A stretch of DNA of 64,000 bases from the NCBI RefSeq assembly GCF_014274465.1, contig NZ_CP060394.1, forward strand, positions 1,426,001 to 1,490,000, given 5' to 3'. The notes under the pieces are model-generated. The model was not told the DNA's origin and made no database searches. It saw only the letters and a list, made by a program, of their open reading frames with translations. The stretch is from Alloacidobacterium dinghuense (GTDB lineage: Bacteria; Acidobacteriota; Terriglobia; Terriglobales; Acidobacteriaceae). Each line of letters begins with the position of its first letter. The stretch's first letter is position 1. Of the stretch, positions 1 to 8,687 are shown one piece after another. Position numbers and translations under genes: made by a program.

Positions 1-548
1 GGAGTGCCTTTCTGAAGCGCCTCTTCCAGTGTGGTCAGCGGGAAGCCGGAGTCGATGGTAAGAAAGGCTCTTTCAGGATTTGCAGTGGACAGGAAGACAT
101 TTTTCTCGCCGCAATTCTGTCTCAGCCGGTAGCCGAGAATCTGAATTAAGGCGATAGCCTCTTCGCAATTGGTGACGCGAATGTTGCCGTTGTTTGCGTT
201 GGCCAGAGCCTCTAGTTCTCGCGCCTGATGCACGTAGCGGTCAAGCAGCAAGAGGAATTCAGTCTCTCGGCCTCCCTCGTAGCCCTGCAAGTAGGAGTTA
301 CGGGACAGCAGCGGCAGCACATCTTCAGGCGCGACCTTTTGGCTGATGCCTGCCATGCGAAGAAATGACCGCAATGGTCCCGGGACCGTGACGTAATTGA
401 TAGGAGGAGCCGCTGGTGTTCCACCAGGGTCGCTATCGGCTGACGAGACAGCCGTTTGTTGAGGATTACCAGCGTAGGCGGTTGCGCAATAAGTTGTGCA
501 CGACAGACCCAGGATGAAAACAGCGAACCAACGAAGAGGAGCCCCCAT
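1..548 (-). CDS. secreted protein of unknown function (3' part beyond window edge)
   Basis: An open frame runs on the minus strand from an ATG at 548 to the left edge without a stop, giving about 182 residues. It opens with a signal-peptide-like start (MGAPLRWF, then a hydrophobic stretch to about residue 25 ending in A-T-A-Y-A), followed by a Pro/Ala/Ser-rich linker and a helical region containing EFLLLLDRYVHQARELEAL. The later part has N-C-E-E-A and R-Q-N-C-G-E-K-N segments and reads like folded protein. I do not recognise the family. The frame is missing its C-terminus, so length and function stay unknown. It was chosen over short ORFs in other frames because of the continuous frame and signal peptide. 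Confidence 0.55.
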   Translation of the reverse strand, partial: MGAPLRWFAVFILGLSCTTYCATAYAGNPQQTAVSSADSDPGGTPAAPPINYVTVPGPLRSFLRMAGISQKVAPEDVLPLLSRNSYLQGYEGGRETEFLLLLDRYVHQARELEALANANNGNIRVTNCEEAIALIQILGYRLRQNCGEKNVFLSTANPERAFLTIDSGFPLTTLEEALQKGT

Positions 549-1129
549 GACTGAATACCCCTTCAGAACCTTCGAGATTCGCGGCAACCACTTCCAGGAA
601 AACGCAACACTTGCATTTCACATGCGAAGTGATAAACGGAACAAGCTTAGGACCACAAATGAATCACAACTCGAAGCTAAGTCACGTTTGGCGCCGTTAT
701 CTCCCGATTCTCACTATCGTCGGACAAGATATACCATTGATCACCGGAGTCCAAGGCTTTTCATCGCTTCTTATAAAGAAGACTTTGATGTTTGATCAAT
801 TTGCATCTCCTCCATCGAATAGGGCCTCGCAACAAGTTGCCGAGGAATGAGTTAGGGTGGCTTCGGAGAAATCACCGGGTCAGCGAATTCTTTTTGTCAG
901 AATCGTTGCGAAGCCGATTGCAAATGACATGACTGCGGCGTATAGTTCTGGCGCAAGTGGCGGTCTTCTACGTTTGGCAGTGCGAGCGAACGTGTGGAAA
1001 GATCTATGTGTTTCTTTTCAGCCAGCGCCGCGTTTCAAAGCCCGACAAGCGACATCTGTGTCCGGCGCCTAACTTGCTTCTACCTTATCGAGGCCACCTC
1101 AATTGTTTGTTGCGTATAGGGAGTCAGCC
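549..1129. other. gene-poor intergenic region between divergent genes
   Basis: About 580 bp separate the start of the secreted protein (minus) and the CBS protein (plus). Several short ORFs exist (496-795, 611-850, 857-1072) but none has a convincing ribosome-binding site, domain or signal. The region is expected to hold the two divergent promoters. I could not assign them to exact positions. Confidence 0.4.
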
Positions 1130-1579
1130 ATGAAAGTGTGCGATCCTGTTTCGCTTATTTTGCGCAAAAAGGGTGGGACCGTTTGGTCTGTACCCGCGAA
1201 AACCACGGTCTATGCCGCGATAGAGTTGATGGCAGAAAGGGAGGTGGGCGCCCTTCTGGTGGTGGACGAAGGCCACCTGCACGGCATCATCACTGAGCGC
1301 GATTACGCGCGCAAGGTAGTCCTTATGGGACGCTCATCGAAAGAGACGCCGGTAAGCGAAATCCTGTCGGAGCCACTGCTTACGATTGCGCCGGATTGCT
1401 CTGTTGATGAGGCGATGCGGTTGATCACTACGCACCGTATCCGGCATCTTCCTGTAGTACAGGACGGGAAACTGGTGGGATTGATTTCCATCGGCGACCT
1501 GGTGCAATGGATCGCGTTCGCACAAGATCAGACGATTGAGGATCTCTCGCACTACATCGAGGGAAAATATCCCTGCTAG
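1130..1579 (+). CDS. CBS-domain pair protein
   Basis: A 149-residue cytoplasmic protein made of two CBS motifs (about residues 10-62 and 75-125). The first holds the stretch VYAAIELMAEREVGALLVVD followed by ITERDYARKV; the second holds AMRLITTHRIRHLPVV and GLISIGDLV. Paired CBS domains bind adenine nucleotides such as AMP, ATP or NAD in many stand-alone proteins of this kind; the ligand here is not predictable. An upstream TTG at 1103 is in frame, but AGGGAG seven bases before the ATG at 1130 decides the start. The stop lies only nine bases from the convergent nuoN stop, with no obvious terminator between them. Confidence 0.85.
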   Translation: MKVCDPVSLILRKKGGTVWSVPAKTTVYAAIELMAEREVGALLVVDEGHLHGIITERDYARKVVLMGRSSKETPVSEILSEPLLTIAPDCSVDEAMRLITTHRIRHLPVVQDGKLVGLISIGDLVQWIAFAQDQTIEDLSHYIEGKYPC

Positions 1580-1588
1580 GGCAGGCTT

Positions 1589-3013
1589 CTATCCCAGAGT
1601 GCGAGCGGCGGAGACGATCGCATTCCATAGCGGCGCGGGATAAAGGCCAAGCAGGAAGATCAAACCTGTCAGAACGGCAAGCGCTACGGTTGCTGGTACG
1701 GGCATTGTCGTCCGCTGTGGGATGATTTGGCTGGTTTTTGCATACATGGCCGCGAGGATGCGCAGATAGTAGAACAAACCAATGGTGCTGCTCACGATGA
1801 GGGTGAACAGAAGGACCCATCGTGACTGCGATGCGCCTGCGGCGATGACGTAAAACTTGCCGAGGAAGCCGGCGGTGAGTGGAATTCCTGCAAGCGAGAG
1901 AAGCATGGCGGTGAACGCTGCCGCGAGGATTGGTCTGCGCCAGAAGAGTCCGCGGTAATCGTCGATCGATGCCGCTTCACCTTCAGGGCCGGAGAGAATG
2001 GTCATTACGCCGAAGGCCCCGAGAATGGTGGTGAAGTAAGCGGCTAAATAATAAGTGGCCGCGGGTGCGCCGAGGGTTCCGCCGGCGATGAGGGCGACGA
2101 GCGCGTAACCCATGTGGGCAATCGATGAATACGCGAGGATTCGCTTGATGTTGGTCTGCGTAAGCGCGAGTAGATTGCCGGTCAGCATTGAGGCTATGGC
2201 GATGATGGAAAGTACCACTCCCACTGTTCCTGCCAGTCCGGTGTTTTGCAGATGAAGCCAGCGCAGGATTAGTGCGAACATTCCGCCCTTCGATACCGTC
2301 GCGATGAAGGCTGTAACGGGTAGCGGAGCGCCTTCATATACATCAGGTGTCCAGAGGTGGAAGGGAACGACTGCCAATTTGAATCCGATACCTGTAAATG
2401 CGAGCATCAGGCCTGCGATGAGCGGGAATGTTGCAGTGTGATTCAGCGTTGTAGCTAGTTGACTGAGATCCATCGATCCTGATTCCTCGTAGATCAGCGC
2501 GAGACCGAATAACAGCACCGATGATGAAGATGCGGCGAGGACCAGATACTTGATTCCGGCTTCGATTGAAATGGTTTCGGAGCGGGTGTAGGAAATCAGC
2601 GCATAGAGCGAGACGCTCAGCAATTCGAGTCCGAGAAAGAGCGAGATGAAGTGACGGCTGGCTACGAGGACCATTGCACCTGTGGTGGCTAGCAGAATCA
2701 GGATGTAGAACTCTTCGCGATGCTCGTGGCGCTGTTCTAGGTAGTTGTAGCTGAGCAGGACGACAAACGCGGCGGCGCATAGAAGCAACGCCATATAGAG
2801 AAGGGAATAGGAGTCGAAGATGAGCAGGCGCCCGAGCTGTTGCGGAATGGAGGAAGCTGCAACCAGGAGGCTGAAAAACGATGCACCTAAGCCGATGAGC
2901 GTGATCCCAGCTGCGGCCAGATGGTTGCGCTTGACTGCGATGGCGAGCATCACCGCGAGGGCAGTTGCCGACATGAGCATCAGCGGCAATGAAACGGCAA
3001 GATGAGCGTTCAT
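1589..3013 (-). CDS. nuoN: NADH-quinone oxidoreductase subunit N
   Basis: A 474-residue polytopic membrane protein, one of three antiporter-like proton-pumping subunits of respiratory complex I. It has the expected size and about 14 hydrophobic segments. Typical sequence blocks are visible: GIKYLVLAASSSSVLLFG in TM5, GIGFKLAVVPFHLWTPDVYEG with the conserved TM7 lysine and the HxWTPDVYEGAP segment, and RILAYSSIAHMGY around TM12. It is the last gene of the operon; its start lies three bases after the nuoM stop, so the two are probably translationally coupled. No U-rich terminator is seen between it and the convergent CBS gene. Confidence 0.97.
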   Translation of the reverse strand: MNAHLAVSLPLMLMSATALAVMLAIAVKRNHLAAAGITLIGLGASFFSLLVAASSIPQQLGRLLIFDSYSLLYMALLLCAAAFVVLLSYNYLEQRHEHREEFYILILLATTGAMVLVASRHFISLFLGLELLSVSLYALISYTRSETISIEAGIKYLVLAASSSSVLLFGLALIYEESGSMDLSQLATTLNHTATFPLIAGLMLAFTGIGFKLAVVPFHLWTPDVYEGAPLPVTAFIATVSKGGMFALILRWLHLQNTGLAGTVGVVLSIIAIASMLTGNLLALTQTNIKRILAYSSIAHMGYALVALIAGGTLGAPAATYYLAAYFTTILGAFGVMTILSGPEGEAASIDDYRGLFWRRPILAAAFTAMLLSLAGIPLTAGFLGKFYVIAAGASQSRWVLLFTLIVSSTIGLFYYLRILAAMYAKTSQIIPQRTTMPVPATVALAVLTGLIFLLGLYPAPLWNAIVSAARTLG

Positions 3014-3016
3014 GCT

Positions 3017-4501
3017 TTATCTCCTGACGATCTCCTGTACAGGTGTAGCTTGTTGCGAAGCGGCAGCGAGGCTTGGGCGCACGGCGTTCAGGACTGGCTG
3101 CGGATAAAGGCCAAGCCAAATGAGGCAGATCATCATGGGGCCGAGAATTGCCCATTCGCGGAAGTTCAAGTCGGGGAGCTTCCAATGATGTGGATTGGGG
3201 CCCTGGAATGCACTCTGACCGAGTCTCAGCCCATAGAGGGTTGCCGCGACAAGACCCAGCGTTGCCAGGACAGTAAGGCTTACGTTGGCGCGATAGGCTC
3301 CGAGAAGGACGAGGAATTCACCGACGAAGTCACCTAGTCCGGGGAGTCCCAGCGAGGCCATGGCAAAGACGAGGCCTGCTCCGCTGAGTGATGGCATGGT
3401 TTCCCAGAGGCCGCCCATCTGGGTGATTTCTCGCGTGTGCATTCGCTGCTGCAGTAGGCCTGCGAGAATGAAGAGCGCACCCGTGCTGATTCCGTGACTG
3501 ACCATCTGGACGACTGCGCCTTCGAGGGCGATTTCGTTTCCGGCGAAGATGCCGAGGAGCACGAAGCCCATGTGGCTGACGCTGGTGTAAGCGACCAGGC
3601 GCTTCAGATCACTCTGGCCGACGGCGAGCACGGCGCCGTAAAGAATAGCGATGACGCCGATGGTCATCATCAAAGGCGCCATTCTGCGTGATGCGTCGGG
3701 GAAGAGCGGCAGGACGAAACGGATCAGCCCGTATGCGCCGGTCTTCAGGAGTAATCCAGCGAGTATGACACTGCCTGCGGTTGGTGCTTCTGTGTGCGCG
3801 TCGGGCAGCCATGTGTGCAGGGGGAAGATTGGAAGCTTGACCGCGAATGCAATGAAGAAGCCGAGCATGAGCAGAAGCGCGGTGTTGGGTTGCAGAGCTG
3901 TGCCAAGCAACTGCTCGTAGTCAAAGGTGAAAACTCCGGTTATCTGCTGGTGAATGATGGCGAGCGAGATGATCGCGACGAGCATCAACAGGCCGCTCAA
4001 TTGCGTGAAGAGGAAGAATTTTGTGGCGGCGTAGATGCGTCGTTCGTGGCCCCAGATGCCGATCAGCAGATACATCGGCACCAGCATCAGTTCCCAGAAG
4101 AGGTAGAAGAGGAACAAGTCCATGGAGAGAAAAACGCCGGTAATGCCGGCGAGAACCCACAGCAGGTTGAAATGGAAGAAGCCTGCACGGTCCTGTATTT
4201 CGGTCCATGAGCAGAGAATGGCCATGATGCCGAGGAAGTAGGTCAGCAACAGCATCACGAGACTGAGTCCGTCGATGGCCAGATGAAGGCGGATGCCAAA
4301 TTGGGGAATCCACTGCAGATTACACTCTGCGAACCAGCGCTGCGGGGTGGGCGCGGCAGACCATAGTGCGATGGTTACGACGAAGTCTACACAGACGCTC
4401 AAAAGGGCGATCCAGCGTGCGGCGGTTGCGTTGCGAGATGCAACCAGCCAGGCTGCGATGCCTCCGGCCATCAGAATGAGGATAAGAATGAATAGCACCA
4501 T
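3017..4501 (-). CDS. nuoM: NADH-quinone oxidoreductase subunit M
   Basis: A 494-residue integral membrane subunit of complex I and proton channel of the membrane arm. Conserved features include FYLFWELMLVPMYLLIGIWG, which carries the essential TM5 glutamate (WELMLVP), AFAVKLPIFPLHTWLPDAHTEAPTAGS with the TM7 lysine and the LPDAHTEAP signature, and DLKRLVAYTSVSHMGFVLLG. The length is normal for the family. It sits between nuoL and nuoN with gaps of four and three bases, as expected for one polycistronic message. Confidence 0.97.
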   Translation of the reverse strand: MVLFILILILMAGGIAAWLVASRNATAARWIALLSVCVDFVVTIALWSAAPTPQRWFAECNLQWIPQFGIRLHLAIDGLSLVMLLLTYFLGIMAILCSWTEIQDRAGFFHFNLLWVLAGITGVFLSMDLFLFYLFWELMLVPMYLLIGIWGHERRIYAATKFFLFTQLSGLLMLVAIISLAIIHQQITGVFTFDYEQLLGTALQPNTALLLMLGFFIAFAVKLPIFPLHTWLPDAHTEAPTAGSVILAGLLLKTGAYGLIRFVLPLFPDASRRMAPLMMTIGVIAILYGAVLAVGQSDLKRLVAYTSVSHMGFVLLGIFAGNEIALEGAVVQMVSHGISTGALFILAGLLQQRMHTREITQMGGLWETMPSLSGAGLVFAMASLGLPGLGDFVGEFLVLLGAYRANVSLTVLATLGLVAATLYGLRLGQSAFQGPNPHHWKLPDLNFREWAILGPMMICLIWLGLYPQPVLNAVRPSLAAASQQATPVQEIVRR

Positions 4502-4505
4502 GCCG

Positions 4506-6380
4506 TCACCTTAAAAAGAATGCGACCGCGAGAATTGCCGCGGTTCCCATGGCGAGTCCTGCTGCATACCAGCGGACGCGTCCGGTCTGCGTGAGGCGCA
4601 AGGCTCGATTGCCGAGCATGGCAGCTTGGCCGAGGCCTCGAATCGGCAGGTCTGCCGGGTCTCTTCGGATTTGGCGGGCCACCCACAGGAAAGGACGAAC
4701 GAGGAGGCGGTCATAGATCCAGTCGAAGCCCCAACCGGCGAACCATAGCTCTTGCAGGAAGCCTGTCATCGGCACGCGTGTTCGTTGTGGTCCGAAAAAG
4801 AGATATGCGAGCCCGAGACCGATTGCGAATACGGTGCTGGCGCAGAGGGCGGTGATAGTTTCAGTGATCGGGCCCGGATGAACGATGGCGAGCGGAGGCA
4901 GTACGCTGTTGAGAAAATTGGAAAGCGCAGGAACGCCGCCATAGTCGGGTGGAGTGTCTACATATCCCCCCACGATGGACAGAACGCAAAGCGTAATGAG
5001 GGCGATGCGAACTGGTGCGCCGCTGTGCGCATGTACATGCGCTTGTTGCCGGCCGTAGAAGGCGAGCGAGATCATACGGAACGTATAAAGCGAGGTGAGC
5101 AATGCGCCGGTCATGCCGACGATCCAGAACAGGATGTTTCCGTTTGGCCCTGCCCACGATTGCCAGAGGATGAGGTCTTTGCTGAAGAAGCCCGCAGTGA
5201 TCAAGGGCAAGCCTGCGAGAGCACACCCGCCGATGATGAAGGAGAAGAAGGCTAGACGCAATTCTTTGCGGAGGCCACCCATCTTGAAAAGATCCTGCTC
5301 ATGGATTGCATGAATGACGACGCCTGCAGCGAGGAAGAGAAGCGCTTTGAAGAAGGCGTGCGTCATGAAGTGGAACATGGCCGCCGACCACGCGCCGAGG
5401 CCGAGGGCGAGAAACATGTAGCCGATCTGGCTGATGGTGGAGTAGGCGAGCACTCGCTTCATGTCGCGTTGCGCAAGCGCGCTGAAGGCGGCAAGCAGCA
5501 TGGTGGCGGCTCCAATGATGGCGACGGCGAGTTGGACCTCGGGAGCTAAGGTGAAGAGTACGTGGGTGCGCGCGATGAGATAGACGCCGGCGGTGACCAT
5601 AGTTGCGGCGTGAATGAGCGCGCTGGTGGGAGTAGGTCCGGCCATTGCGTCTGGCAGCCATGTTTGCAGGGGTAACTGCGCGGACTTGCCGACTGCTCCG
5701 CCTAAGAGCAGCGCGGCGGATGCAATGGCTGCGCCGGTGCTTATGGGCCATTGATCTGAGGCGCGATGCATCAGTTCCTGAATGTCGAGGGTTCCGAGTT
5801 TTGTGAAGAGCAGGAAGAGACCGATGGCGAAGGCGGTGTCGCCGAATCTTGTCACGATGAATGCTTTGCCCGCTGCGCGAACATTTGCAGGGTCCTGATA
5901 CCAGAAGCCGATGAGCAGGAAGCTGCAGAGTCCGACGCCTTCCCATCCGAGATAGAGCAGCAGCAGATTGTTGGCGAGGATGAGCGTTAGCATGGACGCG
6001 ACGAAGAGGTTCATGTAGGCGAAGAAGCGCGCGTAGCCCTCGTCGTCGTGCATGTATTCAGCGGAGTAGAGATGAATGAGGAAGCTGACGAAGGTGACGA
6101 CGAGAAGCATCAGGAGCGAGACGGGATCGAGGTAGAACGCGATCTCGGGTTGAAAGCCGCCGGTACTCATCCATGTCCACAGATGTTGTGTGTAGGCATT
6201 GTTGGGCGGCGGTGATGAAAGAAACGAAATGCTGATCAAAATACTTACCACTGCGGCAAGGCCGATGGAGCCTGCTCCCAGGAACGCGACGAGGCGGCGG
6301 CTGAACCTGGAGCCGAATAGAGCGAGCACCGCCGCGCTGGTGAAGGGAATCGCTACAACGAGCCAGAGGAAGTGCAGCAT
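4506..6380 (-). CDS. nuoL: NADH-quinone oxidoreductase subunit L
   Basis: A 624-residue membrane subunit at the distal end of the complex I arm. It shows the NuoL signatures LLLYLGWEGVGLCSFLLIGFW, with the TM5 glutamate of GWEGVGLCS, then GKSAQLPLQTWLPDAMAGPTPTSALIHAATMV, and RVLAYSTISQIGYM. The long C-terminal portion (about 500-624) contains the lateral amphipathic helix and last transmembrane segment, ending in a hydrophobic tail. The gene starts one base after the nuoK stop. Confidence 0.97.
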   Translation of the reverse strand: MLHFLWLVVAIPFTSAAVLALFGSRFSRRLVAFLGAGSIGLAAVVSILISISFLSSPPPNNAYTQHLWTWMSTGGFQPEIAFYLDPVSLLMLLVVTFVSFLIHLYSAEYMHDDEGYARFFAYMNLFVASMLTLILANNLLLLYLGWEGVGLCSFLLIGFWYQDPANVRAAGKAFIVTRFGDTAFAIGLFLLFTKLGTLDIQELMHRASDQWPISTGAAIASAALLLGGAVGKSAQLPLQTWLPDAMAGPTPTSALIHAATMVTAGVYLIARTHVLFTLAPEVQLAVAIIGAATMLLAAFSALAQRDMKRVLAYSTISQIGYMFLALGLGAWSAAMFHFMTHAFFKALLFLAAGVVIHAIHEQDLFKMGGLRKELRLAFFSFIIGGCALAGLPLITAGFFSKDLILWQSWAGPNGNILFWIVGMTGALLTSLYTFRMISLAFYGRQQAHVHAHSGAPVRIALITLCVLSIVGGYVDTPPDYGGVPALSNFLNSVLPPLAIVHPGPITETITALCASTVFAIGLGLAYLFFGPQRTRVPMTGFLQELWFAGWGFDWIYDRLLVRPFLWVARQIRRDPADLPIRGLGQAAMLGNRALRLTQTGRVRWYAAGLAMGTAAILAVAFFLR

Positions 6381-6381
6381 A

Positions 6382-6690
6382 TCAGCCTCTCAACTCGCTG
6401 GCTGCGTCTACATCCAGTTCGGACTGTTTTCTATGAAAGAGCAGGACAAATGCCAGGCCAATGGCGACTTCTGCGGCAGCCATGGTGAGGATGAAGAGGA
6501 ACATGATCTGACCGTCGGGTTGTCCCCAGCGAGAGCCAGCCGCGATAAAGGCGAGGCCGCTGGCGTTGAGCATGATCTCAACGCTCATGAGCGTGAAGAT
6601 GAGATTACGCCGCGTGATCAGTCCTGCCAGCCCCAGCGTGAACAAGATCGCCGCCAGTATCATGGCGTGCTGTATTGGTATCTGCGGCAT
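6382..6690 (-). CDS. nuoK: NADH-quinone oxidoreductase subunit K
   Basis: A 102-residue three-helix membrane subunit of complex I. The N-terminus ([20 protein letters not shown]) matches the NuoK start closely. The two membrane glutamates needed for proton transfer are visible in SVEIMLNA (about residue 38) and AAAEVAIGL (about 74). The ATG at 6690 lies inside the nuoJ frame, so the genes overlap by 86 bases. Starting later would cut into the conserved first helix, so the overlap appears real. Confidence 0.95.
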   Translation of the reverse strand: MPQIPIQHAMILAAILFTLGLAGLITRRNLIFTLMSVEIMLNASGLAFIAAGSRWGQPDGQIMFLFILTMAAAEVAIGLAFVLLFHRKQSELDVDAASELRG

Positions 6691-7195
6691 GTTTTGTTTC
6701 CTCCTTTGCGAATGCCTGGCGTCCGAGGTGATAGGCGCCCACCAGGCCCGCCGTCAACAGCAGAGATGCGAGTTCTACCCCAATCCAGAAATTGCCGAAT
6801 AACGCGATGCCGATTTGTTTGGGCCCGACTGTGGCGGCGCGGGGTGCGCTGCTGGATGTCAGCGTGCAGTAGACCATTTCACCCAGCAGAATGAAGGCCA
6901 GCAGAGAGGGCCCGAACCAGTTCATCGGCTTGAGGGAGACGCGTTCGACTTCCATTGCGTGGTCGGCTACGTTGAGCATCATCACCACGAAGACGAAGAG
7001 CACCATGATGGCGCCTGCGTAGATCATGATTTCGAGCGCGGCGACGAAGGGAGCGCCGAGCGTGTAGAAATCAACGGCGACTGCGAGCAGGGAGACGATC
7101 AGGTAAAGCAGCGCGTGCACGGCATGGTGCCGCGTGATCGCTAGGAGCGTGGCGATAATGGCGAGGATGCCGGCGAGATAGAAGAGCATTCCCAT
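6605..7195 (-). CDS. nuoJ: NADH-quinone oxidoreductase subunit J
   Basis: A 196-residue membrane subunit with five hydrophobic helices. The stretch [25 protein letters not shown] carries the TM3 signature, which includes the pi-bulge of coupling in characterised complexes, and the last helix is [17 protein letters not shown]. After this helix the protein continues for about 35 hydrophilic residues that are encoded by the same DNA as the first 28 codons of nuoK. That tail ([16 protein letters not shown] and onward) resembles no NuoJ segment I know and probably exists only because the reading frame stays open. Confidence 0.94.
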   Translation of the reverse strand: MGMLFYLAGILAIIATLLAITRHHAVHALLYLIVSLLAVAVDFYTLGAPFVAALEIMIYAGAIMVLFVFVVMMLNVADHAMEVERVSLKPMNWFGPSLLAFILLGEMVYCTLTSSSAPRAATVGPKQIGIALFGNFWIGVELASLLLTAGLVGAYHLGRQAFAKEETKHAADTNTARHDTGGDLVHAGAGRTDHAA

Positions 7196-7204
7196 GTTGT
7201 CCTC

Positions 7205-7720
7205 TCAGGGCATCAGACTGTGAACGTCTACGGGCGCCGTTTCATGCTCGGCTTGTCCCTTGTCTTTGCCGCCGATCGCTACCCCGGCGACGCGCCAGAA
7301 GTTGTAGCCGGGATATTTTCCGGGGCCATTGATCATGAGGTCTTCTTTCTCGTAGACGAGATTCTTGCGTTTGTATTCGCCCATTTCGAAATCGGGCGTG
7401 AGCTGAATTGCGTAGGTGGGGCAGGCTTCTTCGCAGAATCCGCAAAAGATGCAGCGCGAAAAATTGATGCGGAAAAACTCGGGGTATCTGCGGCCGGTTT
7501 CATCTTCGGTGGCCTGAAGGGAAATGCAATCGACTGGACAAGCTACGGCGCAGAGGTTGCAGGCAACGCAGCGTTCGCCTCCGTCGGGATCACGGCTGAG
7601 CACGATGCGGCCGCGGTAGCGCGGGGCAAGGTAGGGTTTTTCATCGGGATACTGGATGGTGACACGACGCGCAAAGGCGTGCCGGAAGACTTCCCACAAC
7701 GAGCGCACGAGACTGAACAT
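7205..7720 (-). CDS. nuoI: NADH-quinone oxidoreductase subunit I (two 4Fe-4S clusters)
   Basis: A 171-residue peripheral-arm ferredoxin-like subunit carrying clusters N6a and N6b. Both cysteine motifs are intact: [15 protein letters not shown] at about residues 51-65 and [16 protein letters not shown] at about 90-105. The N-terminus has the amphipathic helix expected to lie on the membrane near the quinone site. It lies between nuoH (13-base gap) and nuoJ (9-base gap). Length and motifs are typical, so the call is firm. Confidence 0.97.
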   Translation of the reverse strand: MFSLVRSLWEVFRHAFARRVTIQYPDEKPYLAPRYRGRIVLSRDPDGGERCVACNLCAVACPVDCISLQATEDETGRRYPEFFRINFSRCIFCGFCEEACPTYAIQLTPDFEMGEYKRKNLVYEKEDLMINGPGKYPGYNFWRVAGVAIGGKDKGQAEHETAPVDVHSLMP

Positions 7721-7733
7721 CAGCAGCCTCCTT

Positions 7734-8687
7734 CTATCTCAGGGCCAATACGACGGCTCCGGTTACCAATAAATTCACCAGCGCCAAGGGCAGTAATATC
7801 TTCCAGGCCCAGGACATCAGCTGGTCAAAACGCGGCCTGGGGAGCGCCGCGCGAAAGAGAATGAACATGCAGATGAAGAACATCGTCTTGCCGGCAAACC
7901 ATAACGGTCCTGGTAGCCATGGTCCGAGCCAGCCGCCGAAATACAACAGCGAAATAGTTGCCGAGATCAGGGTCACGCCGATGTACTCACCCACGAAGAA
8001 CATGCCGAATTTCATGCCGGAGTATTCGGAGTGAAAGCCGGCGATCAGTTCGTTTTCGGCTTCCGCGAGGTCGAAGGGAAGGCGACGGGTTTCGGCTACT
8101 CCTGCGATCAGGAACAGAATGAAGCCAAGGAATTGCGGTACTACGAACCACATCTTGCGCTGGGCTTCGACAATGTCGGTGAGTCGAAATGAGCCTGCGA
8201 GAATGACGACTCCCAGCAGCGAGAGACCCATGAAGACTTCATAGCTCAACATTTGCGCCGATGCGCGGATTCCGCCGAGCAGAGAATATTTGTTGTTTGA
8301 TGCCCAGCCCGCCAGCACCACGCTGTAGACGCCGAGAGAGGACATCGCCAGCAGGTAGAGGATGCCGATGTTGAGGTCAGCTACGACGAAACCGGGGGCA
8401 AACGGGATGACTGCGAATGAGAGAAGCGCAGTTGCTACAACAATTGCCGGAGCCATGATGAAGACGGGCTTATCAGCAAATGGAGGCACCCAGTCTTCTT
8501 TCGCGAAGAGCTTCAGCGAGTCGGCGAGGATTTGTCCCAGTCCGAATGGACCGACGCGGTTCGGGCCGTAGCGATCCTGCCATAGCGCGAGGAGACGGCG
8601 CTCTACCCAGATGAGCCCGGCAGCGAGATTGAGCGCCACACCAAGCACGACGGCGATGACGATCAGGGGGAAGATGTACTGCATCAT
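7734..8687 (-). CDS. nuoH: NADH-quinone oxidoreductase subunit H
   Basis: A 317-residue membrane subunit at the junction of the two arms that forms part of the quinone chamber. Conserved blocks include [21 protein letters not shown] in the first cytoplasmic loop, [49 protein letters not shown] with the acidic loop near the quinone site, and [18 protein letters not shown] near the C-terminus. The ATG overlaps the nuoG stop by four bases (ATGA), which suggests coupling to nuoG. Confidence 0.97.
   Translation of the reverse strand: MMQYIFPLIVIAVVLGVALNLAAGLIWVERRLLALWQDRYGPNRVGPFGLGQILADSLKLFAKEDWVPPFADKPVFIMAPAIVVATALLSFAVIPFAPGFVVADLNIGILYLLAMSSLGVYSVVLAGWASNNKYSLLGGIRASAQMLSYEVFMGLSLLGVVILAGSFRLTDIVEAQRKMWFVVPQFLGFILFLIAGVAETRRLPFDLAEAENELIAGFHSEYSGMKFGMFFVGEYIGVTLISATISLLYFGGWLGPWLPGPLWFAGKTMFFICMFILFRAALPRPRFDQLMSWAWKILLPLALVNLLVTGAVVLALR

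Noticed and set aside
496-795. 99-codon ORF overlapping the divergent gene start
   Set aside because: Overlaps the signal-peptide coding region on the other strand and lacks any recognisable feature.
857-1072. 71-codon ORF upstream of the CBS gene
   Set aside because: No ribosome-binding site, domain or signal; composition like intergenic DNA.
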